The notes below the pieces were generated by a model. It worked only from the letters and a program-made list of their open reading frames with translations. It was not told the DNA's origin and made no database searches. The position numbers were made by a program, and so were the translations under genes. Positions 25,886 to 32,260 of a DNA stretch of 32,260 nt are shown here, one piece after another. Position 1 is the first letter of the stretch; each line of letters opens with the position of its first letter. This DNA comes from an uncultured Burkholderiales bacterium (GTDB taxonomy: Bacteria > Pseudomonadota > Gammaproteobacteria > Burkholderiales > Burkholderiaceae_C), in assembly GCA_937871935.1 (NCBI GenBank), contig CALMQI010000391.1:1-32260 (forward strand). Direction: 5' to 3'.

Positions 25886-26803
25886 GTGTCCGAACGCACG
25901 ATCGAGAAGCTGCTCGAGCGGCTGCGGCGGCTGCCGCCGCAGACCTCGCTCACCCTGACCCAGTTGCGCGCGCAGTATGAGCGCGCCCAGGTCGCCTTCC
26001 CTTTGAGTGGCGAGGTCTCGCTGCAAGCGTTGGACACCGGCCCCGTGCGCGGTGAATGGCTGCTGCCGGCAGGCGCCGGCGATGCCGTCGTGCTGTACCT
26101 GCATGGCGGCGGTTACGTGATCGGCTCGCCGCGCTCGCACCGCCACCTGGCGGCAGACATCGCCGTGGCCGCCGGCACCCGGGCGTTCACGCTCGACTAC
26201 CGGCTGGCACCCGATCACCCCTTCCCTGCCGCGCTGGACGACGCCGTCGCCGCCTACCGCTGGCTGGTCGAGTCGCAGGGCGCGCAGCCGGGCCGCATCG
26301 TGCTGGCCGGCGACTCGGCCGGCGGCGGGCTGGTGCTGACCACGCTGGTAGCGCTGCGCGACGCCGGCCTGCCGCTGCCAGCCGCCGGCGTGTGCATCTC
26401 GCCCTGGACCGACCTCAGCTGCAGCTTGCCCTCATGCGACCCACAGTTGCCCAGCTACGACCCGCTGATCGACCACGCGGTGCTGCGTGCGATGGCCCAT
26501 GCATACATGGGCCGGCGCAGCCTGCGCAACCCGCGTGTGTCGCCGCTGTTTGCCGACCTGCGCGGCCTGCCGCCGCTGCTGGTGCAGGTGGCCGGCGGCG
26601 AGGCCCTGGTCGACGACGCGCGGCAACTGGCCATCGCTGCCAGCGAGGCCGGCGTGCACACCACGCTGGAAGTCTGGCCGCGCATGGTTCACGTCTGGCA
26701 CTGGTATGCGCGCATGCTCGACGAAGGCCAGCAGGCCATCGAACGCATCGCGGAGTTCATGCAAGGCGCACTGCGGCAGCGTGCGGCGGTTGATCGGGCC
26801 TGA
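25886..26803 (+). CDS. Alpha/beta hydrolase (HSL-type esterase)
   Basis: GTG start; 'LYLHGGGYVIGSPRSHRHLA' oxyanion-hole motif, 'LAGDSAGGGLVL' nucleophile elbow. Confidence 0.93.
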   Translation: MSERTIEKLLERLRRLPPQTSLTLTQLRAQYERAQVAFPLSGEVSLQALDTGPVRGEWLLPAGAGDAVVLYLHGGGYVIGSPRSHRHLAADIAVAAGTRAFTLDYRLAPDHPFPAALDDAVAAYRWLVESQGAQPGRIVLAGDSAGGGLVLTTLVALRDAGLPLPAAGVCISPWTDLSCSLPSCDPQLPSYDPLIDHAVLRAMAHAYMGRRSLRNPRVSPLFADLRGLPPLLVQVAGGEALVDDARQLAIAASEAGVHTTLEVWPRMVHVWHWYARMLDEGQQAIERIAEFMQGALRQRAAVDRA

Positions 26804-26817
26804 TCGCGGGTCTGCGC

Positions 26818-26835
26818 CGCCGGCTCAGGCCGGCG
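26818..26835. terminator. Possible hairpin at convergent gene junction
   Basis: CGCCGGC-TCAG-GCCGGCG, perfect 7-bp GC stem with 4-nt loop, between convergent stop codons; no T-tract on either strand. Confidence 0.35.
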
Positions 26836-27217
26836 TGAACACCGGCATGGGCGGCCCGCCCTCGCTGGCATTGAACTTCAACGTCACCGCCTGCCCGATG
26901 CGCACTGCGTCGGCATCGGCGTCGACGATGTTGCTCATCATCGTCGGGCCTTCGGCGAGTGTCACGTAGGCGATGATGTAGGGCACCTCGGCGCGCCGCA
27001 TGACGCTGAAGCTGTAGATGGTGCCCTTGCCGCTGGCCTGCCGCCACTGCAGGCGTTCGCTGCCGCAGAACGGGCAGGCGGCGCGCGGGTAGTGGTGGTG
27101 CTCGCCGCAGTCGTCGCACTGCTTGACCAGCAGGCGGCCTTCGCCGGCGGCGTCCCAGAAGGCCTTCGTCTCCGGGTAGACGGTGGGGGCGACGAGCTTG
27201 CGTTCCTTGATCAGCAT
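26825..27217 (-). CDS. DUF35 family Zn-ribbon + OB-fold protein
   Basis: MLIKERKLVAPTVYPETKAFWDAAGEGRLLVKQCDDCGEHHHYPRAACPFCGSERLQWRQASGKGTIYSFSVM. Confidence 0.9.
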   Translation of the reverse strand: MLIKERKLVAPTVYPETKAFWDAAGEGRLLVKQCDDCGEHHHYPRAACPFCGSERLQWRQASGKGTIYSFSVMRRAEVPYIIAYVTLAEGPTMMSNIVDADADAVRIGQAVTLKFNASEGGPPMPVFTPA

Positions 27218-27219
27218 GT

Positions 27220-28386
27220 TCACTCCCGTTCCATGATCAATGTGCCGCTGCCGTGGCGCGTGCCCAGCGAGCCGCCGGTGCCGTGCGCCAGCGCCAGCCT
27301 GCAGTTCGGAACCTGCACCTTCGGGTGCGCCTCGGCGCGCAGCTGGCGCACCGCTTCGATCACCTTGGTCATGCCGCCGCGGTTGCCGGGGTGGTTGTTG
27401 CACAGGCCGCCGCCGTCGGTGTTGAAGGGCAGCTTGCCGGTGCCGGAGATCAGGTTGCCGTCGGACACGAAGCGGCCGCCCTCGCCCTTCTTGCAGAAGC
27501 CCAGGTCTTCCAGCGTCAGCAGCACGGTGATCGTGAAGCTGTCGTAGATCGACGCGTACTGGATGTCGGCAGGCTTCACGCCGGCTTCGGCGAAGGCTGC
27601 CGGTCCGGTCCAGGCCGCGCCGGTGGTCAGCAGGTCGACCTTGCCGCCGATCTGCGCGCGCATGAACTCGCCGGTGCCGATGACCTTGACCAGCGGACGC
27701 TTGAGCTGGCGCGCGATCTCCGGCCGCACCACGACGAGCGCGCCGCCACCGTCGCTGATGACGCAGCAGTCCAACCGGTGCAGCGGGTCCGAAATCATCG
27801 GCGAGCCGACCACGTCCTGCACCGTCACCACGTCGCGCACCATCGCGTGCGGGTTGTGCTGGGCGTGGTGCGACGCGGCCACGCGGATCCAGGCCAGCTG
27901 CTCGCTGGTGGTGCCGTGCTCGTGCATGTGGCGCATGGCGGCCATGGCATACATGTTGACGGTGGTCGGCGCGTAGGGCAGCTCGAACGGCACGTCGGGC
28001 GCGGCGCCGTAGTTGCGCGGCGCGGTGCCGGTGGCCATGCCCTCGGCCTTGGGCCGCCCGGCCAGCGTGATCAGCGCCACGTTGCAGCGGCCGGCGGCGA
28101 TGGCCGCTGCGGCATGCGCGACGTGCACCACGTACGACGAGCCACCGGTCTCGGTGGTGTCGACGTGCCTGAGTGTCATGCCCATGTAGTCGACCATGCT
28201 CAACGCACCCAGGCCCGGCGCGTCGCCGGCGCAGAAGTAGCCGTCGACGTCACGAATCGTCAGCCCGGCGTCGGCGAGCGCGCCGCGCGCGACCTCGGCA
28301 TGCAGTTGCGCCACCGACTTGTCGTCGGCGCGCCGGATCGGGTGCTCGTAGGCTCCCGCGATGTAGGCCTTGCCCTTCAGGCTCAT
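27220..28386 (-). CDS. Thiolase-fold / lipid-transfer protein, Cys-less
   Basis: Start ATG 28384-28386 (MSLKGKAYIAGAYEHPIRRADDKSVAQLHAEVARGALADAGL); 'YASIYDSFTITVLLTLEDLGFCKKGEGGRFV', 'NTDGGGLCNNHPGNRGG'. Confidence 0.9.
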   Translation of the reverse strand: MSLKGKAYIAGAYEHPIRRADDKSVAQLHAEVARGALADAGLTIRDVDGYFCAGDAPGLGALSMVDYMGMTLRHVDTTETGGSSYVVHVAHAAAAIAAGRCNVALITLAGRPKAEGMATGTAPRNYGAAPDVPFELPYAPTTVNMYAMAAMRHMHEHGTTSEQLAWIRVAASHHAQHNPHAMVRDVVTVQDVVGSPMISDPLHRLDCCVISDGGGALVVVRPEIARQLKRPLVKVIGTGEFMRAQIGGKVDLLTTGAAWTGPAAFAEAGVKPADIQYASIYDSFTITVLLTLEDLGFCKKGEGGRFVSDGNLISGTGKLPFNTDGGGLCNNHPGNRGGMTKVIEAVRQLRAEAHPKVQVPNCRLALAHGTGGSLGTRHGSGTLIMERE

Positions 28387-28772
28387 TGGTTTCCCTTTGC
28401 CGGCTTGACGGTGGCTGTGCCCTTGATTACGTCCTGCCCCTTGCCGTTGCGCACCCACACGTCGTAAACCGGCGGCCGGATTCCCTCGCGCAGCTCGCCG
28501 CCGCCGGTAACGTCGTCGTCGATGCGCACCGGCTGCACGAAGCGGATCTCCAGGTGCACGCGGTTCAGCGCGTCGGCGCCCAGCGTGTTCCTCAGCGCTT
28601 GCCAGATCAGCGCCACCGACATCGTGCCGTGCGCGATGATCCCGCCCATCGGGCTCTTGGCGGCAAACGCCTTGTCGACGTGAATCGGGTTGTAGTCGTT
28701 CGTCACCGCCGCGTAGGCCATGATGGTGTCGAAGTCGACGTGCCTGGTCGATGCCTTCAGCTGCTTGTCCAT
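28383..28772 (-). CDS. MaoC-like (R)-specific enoyl-CoA hydratase, catalytic subunit type
   Basis: 'FDTIMAYAAVTNDYNPIHVDKAFAAKSPMGGIIAHGTMSVALI' contains the D-x4-H hydratase motif; ATGA overlap with thiolase. Confidence 0.9.
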   Translation of the reverse strand: MDKQLKASTRHVDFDTIMAYAAVTNDYNPIHVDKAFAAKSPMGGIIAHGTMSVALIWQALRNTLGADALNRVHLEIRFVQPVRIDDDVTGGGELREGIRPPVYDVWVRNGKGQDVIKGTATVKPAKGNQ

Positions 28773-28781
28773 GGCGACCCT

Positions 28782-29183
28782 TTATTGCGCGACCAGCGTG
28801 GTCATGATGCCGCTGAACAGCAACTCGCCCGAGCCCACAGCCCGCGTCTCGCTGCGCACGCGCACCCACTTGCGGTCCTTCTTGACTTCCTTGTCCAGGC
28901 ACCACACTTCGGTGCGCAAGGTCTCGCCGATGCGCGGCATGCGCAAGATGTCGAAAGTCTGCCCGCCATGTACGCCGCCGGGCGGACGCGGCGCGTTCAG
29001 CGTCAGCACGGCGTCGATGACGATCATCGCCAGCATGCCGCCGGGCATGACGCCGGGGTCGTCGTCGTTCGGGTACACGCTGCGCCACTTGGCGATGGTC
29101 GCCTCGTCGACGCTGAAGTCGCGCGTGCCGTAGTTCTTGCCCGGCTCGTAATGGTCGTAGTTGAAGATGGCGGGCTCACTCAT
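28782..29183 (-). CDS. MaoC/FAS1-dehydratase-like hot-dog protein, lacks D-x4-H
   Basis: MSEPAIFNYDHYEPGKNYGTRDFSVDEATIAKWRSVYPNDDDPGVMPGGMLAMIVIDAVL...GQTFDILRMPRIGETLRTEV; adjacent to the catalytic MaoC gene. Confidence 0.78.
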   Translation of the reverse strand: MSEPAIFNYDHYEPGKNYGTRDFSVDEATIAKWRSVYPNDDDPGVMPGGMLAMIVIDAVLTLNAPRPPGGVHGGQTFDILRMPRIGETLRTEVWCLDKEVKKDRKWVRVRSETRAVGSGELLFSGIMTTLVAQ

Positions 29184-29599
29184 GATGTTTCGGGCTCCAC
29201 TTGCGGAACCTTCTGTTCGGTGCCGGGGCGGGTCTCGTAGCACACGCGCACGCGCATGCCGATCTTCACCGTCGCCGGGTCGCAGTTCAGCACGTTGCAC
29301 ATGAAGCGGAAGCCCTCGTCCAGGTCCACCAGCGCCAGCACGTAGGGCGTGTCGGCCATGAACGCCGCGATCGGCGCGCGATGGATCACCGAGAAGCTGG
29401 CCACGCGCCCGAGACCTTCGGCCACCTGCCATTGCAGCTCGGTGCTCTGGCAGTGCACGCAGGCGTAACGCGAATAGAACTGCGCCTTGCCGCAGGTGCG
29501 GCAGCGCTGGAAGCGGAACTCGCCCTGGTTCGCACCCTCCCAATAAGGCCGGCTGATGCTGTCCGGCACCGGCATTGGTTTGGCTTGCACTTCGGCCAT
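29180..29599 (-). CDS. DUF35 family Zn-ribbon + OB-fold protein
   Basis: 'CRTCGKAQFYSRYACVHC' ribbon, 'GLGRVASFSVIHRAPIAAFMADTPYVLALVDLDEGFR' OB-fold. Confidence 0.9.
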   Translation of the reverse strand: MAEVQAKPMPVPDSISRPYWEGANQGEFRFQRCRTCGKAQFYSRYACVHCQSTELQWQVAEGLGRVASFSVIHRAPIAAFMADTPYVLALVDLDEGFRFMCNVLNCDPATVKIGMRVRVCYETRPGTEQKVPQVEPETS

Positions 29600-29601
29600 G
29601 G

Positions 29602-30753
29602 TCAGGCCCTCCCCATGATGATCGAGCAATGGCCGGAGAAGATGCCGCCCAGCGTGTGGGCCAGCGCCACTTCCGCGTCCTTGACCTGGCGCGGGCCGCA
29701 CTCGCCGCGCAACTGGCGCACCGCCTCGACGACGTGGAACATGCCGCCGGCCGCGCCCGACGAGCCGTACGACAGCAGGCCGCCGTTGGTGTTGACGGGA
29801 AAGCGCCCGCCGATCGCAAACTCGCCGGCCAGCGCCGCCGGGCCGGCCTCACCGCGGCCGTAGAAGCCCATCGACTCCAGCGTGATGAGCAAGGTGCTGG
29901 TGAAACAGTCGTAGATGTGCGCGCAGTCGACGTCCTTGTGCTTCAGGCCGGCCTGGGCCAGCGCGTCGGCGGCCGACTCCTTGCAGCCGAAATCGACTAG
30001 CGAGGGCGCCGCGAAGATGTGCTCGTGCGTGTGGCCTTCGCCGATGCCCAGCAGTTCGACGGCGCGCTTGGGTCGGTCTCGCCCGGTCTCTGCCGCGCTG
30101 ACCACCACCGCGGCACCGCCGTCGGACACCAGGCAGCAGTCGAGCATGCGCAGCGGCGAGGCAATCACCTTTGACTTGCGCACATCGTCCATCGTGATCG
30201 GCTTCTTCATGTGCGACTGCGGGTGCAGCGCGGCGTTGGTGCGCTGGTTCACCGCCACCGCTGCGAGGTGCTCGCCGTTGAGCCAGCCTTCGTGGAAGTA
30301 GACCTGGGCGGCCATCGCGAACGCGGCGGGCACGCTCATGCCGTAGGGCTGCTCGTACTGCGGGTGGCCGACGTCGGCCAGCGCAGCCTGAACCCTGTCG
30401 CCCAGGCCGGTCAGGCGGTTGTCACCGGTGACGCACAGCACATGGCGGCAGCGCCCCGAACGCACCAGCGACTCGGCATGACGCACCAGCAGACCACCGG
30501 TCATGCCGCCCATGGCGATCGAGGCGTTGACTTTGGGGCGCAGGCCGATGTATTCGCCCAGCACCCCGCCCAGCATCAGCTGCGGCGACGCGAACGAGTA
30601 CGCCGTCAGCAGCCCGTCGATGTCCGACACCTTCAGCCCTGCGTCGGCCAGCGCGCCCAGCGCGGCTTCGACATGCAATGACATACAGGTGCTGTCGGGC
30701 AGCGCGCCGACCCGCGTGTCGTGCACGCCGCTGATGATGGCTTTGGTTCCCAT
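29602..30753 (-). CDS. Thiolase-fold / lipid-transfer protein, Cys-less
   Basis: Start ATG 30751-30753 (MGTKAIISGVHDTRVGALPDSTCMSLHVEAALGALADAGL); 'AHIYDCFTSTLLITLESMGF', 'NTNGGLLSYGSSGAAGGMFHVVEAVRQLRGECG'. Confidence 0.9.
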   Translation of the reverse strand: MGTKAIISGVHDTRVGALPDSTCMSLHVEAALGALADAGLKVSDIDGLLTAYSFASPQLMLGGVLGEYIGLRPKVNASIAMGGMTGGLLVRHAESLVRSGRCRHVLCVTGDNRLTGLGDRVQAALADVGHPQYEQPYGMSVPAAFAMAAQVYFHEGWLNGEHLAAVAVNQRTNAALHPQSHMKKPITMDDVRKSKVIASPLRMLDCCLVSDGGAAVVVSAAETGRDRPKRAVELLGIGEGHTHEHIFAAPSLVDFGCKESAADALAQAGLKHKDVDCAHIYDCFTSTLLITLESMGFYGRGEAGPAALAGEFAIGGRFPVNTNGGLLSYGSSGAAGGMFHVVEAVRQLRGECGPRQVKDAEVALAHTLGGIFSGHCSIIMGRA

Positions 30754-30775
30754 GCTTGTTCCCGTACTTCCGGTG

Positions 30776-31903
30776 TTAGGCCAGACTGATGCGCACATCG
30801 CGCTGCAGCCGCCGGATCTCGTGGACGGCACCGTCGACCAGGTCGGTCATGATGTCGCGCGCCGGGCGCCGCGACTTGAGCAGGCCGCCCACCTGACCGG
30901 CGATGTTGTAGAAAAGGTCGTGACGGCCGGCAGCAAGCGCCGCGGACAGGAAGTCTTCCATGAGGATGCGCTGGTACGGCGTTTCCAAGGTCGGCAGTCC
31001 GGACTCTGCCCAGGCCTGAGAGATCTCACCGTGGAAGGCACGCACCGTCTTGCCGGTCCAGACCTTGCTAATGCGGAAGGCCTCGGAGTCCGCCGCCACG
31101 ATCTGGTCCTTGCAGCTGTCGAACAGCTCGCATTCGTCGGCCACCAGGAAGGCGGTGCCCAGCCAGGCGGCCTGCGCGCCCAGCACCAGTGCGGCGACTA
31201 TCCCGCGGCCATCGGCGATGCCGCCGGCAGCGATCACCGGCGTCGGGTTCACGGCATCGACGACCTGCGGGATCAAGGGCAGCGAAGCCACGGTTCCGGT
31301 ATGGCCGCCGGCCTCGGTGCCCTGCGCGACGATCGCGTCGACGCCCGACTTGCGCTGGCGCACCGCGTTGCGCACCGAGCCCGACAGGCCGATCAGCTTC
31401 ATGCCCTGGGCCCGCGCGCGCGGCAGCAGGAAATCGGGGTCGCCCAATCCCGCGGCGAAGATCGGCACGCCTTCCTCGAACACCACGGCGAGCACCGACT
31501 TGGCGTACTCGATGTTGACCACCGTTTCGTCGGCCGGTTGCACCGCAGGCAGCTGGTAGCGCTGGATCAGCGTCTGCACGAAGGCGGCATGCTCGGGGTA
31601 GCGGCGCTTGATCTCGTCGCGCACGCCCGAACGGGTGTCGGGTGCGTCGGCGATGCGCGCCGGCAGCAGCAGGTCGACGCCGAAGGGACGGTCAGTGAGC
31701 GAACGCACCTCGCGGATGCGACGCCGTGTTTCCTCCGGCGACAGCCCCGAGCAGCCCAGCACGCCACAGCCCCCCGCCTGCGACACCGCCGCCACCAGCT
31801 TCGGCGGTGTGGCCCGCCCGCCGACGCCCATGCCGGCGAGAAAGATCGGGTACTCGATGCCGAGCGACTCGCAGAAAGCGTTTTGCAGAACCGGACGGAC
31901 CAT
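30776..31903 (-). CDS. Nitronate monooxygenase / 2-nitropropane dioxygenase family FMN protein
   Basis: 'YPIFLAGMGVGGRATPPKLVAAVSQAGGCGVLG', 'VDAIVAQGTEAGGHTG', 'TPVIAAGGIADGRGIVAALVLGAQAAWLGTAFL'; start ATG 31901-31903 (in-frame GTG at 31904-31906 is an alternative). Confidence 0.92.
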   Translation of the reverse strand: MVRPVLQNAFCESLGIEYPIFLAGMGVGGRATPPKLVAAVSQAGGCGVLGCSGLSPEETRRRIREVRSLTDRPFGVDLLLPARIADAPDTRSGVRDEIKRRYPEHAAFVQTLIQRYQLPAVQPADETVVNIEYAKSVLAVVFEEGVPIFAAGLGDPDFLLPRARAQGMKLIGLSGSVRNAVRQRKSGVDAIVAQGTEAGGHTGTVASLPLIPQVVDAVNPTPVIAAGGIADGRGIVAALVLGAQAAWLGTAFLVADECELFDSCKDQIVAADSEAFRISKVWTGKTVRAFHGEISQAWAESGLPTLETPYQRILMEDFLSAALAAGRHDLFYNIAGQVGGLLKSRRPARDIMTDLVDGAVHEIRRLQRDVRISLA

Positions 31904-32260
31904 CACTTGAATTCGGGCTTGCGCTTGGCGCGAAAGGCGGCCACGCCCTCCTTCACGTCGTCGGTCTGGAACAGGAAGGGGAACGCATCGACCGCGTAGC
32001 GCATGTCGTCGCCGCCCAGTCCGCGGTTGTAGAAGGACTTCGCCATCTGCACCGCCATATGCGGTTTGCCAGCGAGCTTCTCGGCAAGGGCCATCGCCTC
32101 GTCGAGCAGCTTGTCGTGGACGACGGTGCGCAAGGCAATGCCCAGTCGCACCGCCTCGGCGGCGTCGATCGGCTCGCCCAGCATGCTCAGCTCCTTGGCC
32201 TTGGGGCGGCCGACGATGCCGTGCAGCCGCAGCAGCGCAAAGCCCGGCAGTAAGCCGAGT
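31903..32260 (-). CDS. Enoyl-CoA hydratase/isomerase family protein, C-terminal part (5' end outside window)
   Basis: Frame open to window end: LGLLPGFALLRLHGIVGRPKAKELSMLGEPIDAAEAVRLGIALRTVVHDKLLDEAMALAEKLAGKP, crotonase C-terminal pattern. Confidence 0.88.
   Translation of the reverse strand, partial: LGLLPGFALLRLHGIVGRPKAKELSMLGEPIDAAEAVRLGIALRTVVHDKLLDEAMALAEKLAGKPHMAVQMAKSFYNRGLGGDDMRYAVDAFPFLFQTDDVKEGVAAFRAKRKPEFK

Noticed and set aside
1-32260. CRISPR array, tRNA/rRNA genes, phage or IS element
   Set aside because: No regularly spaced repeats, structural RNA signatures, transposase/integrase motifs or terminal repeats were seen on reading; a covariance-model scan was not possible.
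1-32260. Firm assignment as a cholesterol or bile-acid degradation cluster
   Set aside because: Enzyme classes fit, but no diagnostic steroid-nucleus enzymes are present in the window, so only a hypothesis is given.

Overview
High-GC bacterial window, probably from a betaproteobacterium of the Burkholderiales type (inferred from GC content and from Bug and Liv-type gene content; not proven). It is almost entirely protein-coding and built from four transcription blocks: (+) 1-8136, (-) 8143-16175, (+) 16496-26803, (-) 26825-32260. The theme is CoA-ester catabolism linked to uptake. It encodes four standard-size acyl-CoA dehydrogenases (one partial) plus one long AidB-like one, a PaaK-like ligase and a FadD-like ligase, and a divergent two-subunit family I CoA-transferase resembling IpdA/IpdB. 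It also has three thiolase-fold/DUF35 (Zn-ribbon + OB-fold) pairs, two small MaoC-type hydratase subunits, a nitronate monooxygenase-family flavoprotein and an enoyl-CoA hydratase. Transport genes are a Liv-type ABC transporter with three tandem paralogous binding proteins and an embedded acyl-CoA ligase, plus two Bug/TctC binding proteins beside a TauD-type dioxygenase, an MmgE/PrpD protein and a class II aldolase. Most interesting: (i) all three thiolases lack the nucleophilic Cys and each sits beside a DUF35 gene, with a catalytic/non-catalytic MaoC pair between two of the modules, as in Ltp2/ChsH-type hydratase-aldolase systems; (ii) an IpdAB-like pair with no recognisable catalytic E-x-G motif; (iii) an out-of-frame aldehyde dehydrogenase::SDR deletion junction; (iv) a perfect 14-bp-stem hairpin between two binding-protein genes; (v) a palindrome-rich divergent control region. 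No CRISPR, tRNA, rRNA, complete mobile element or transcription-factor gene was recognised. All family calls come from reading motifs in the supplied translations; no database search was run.
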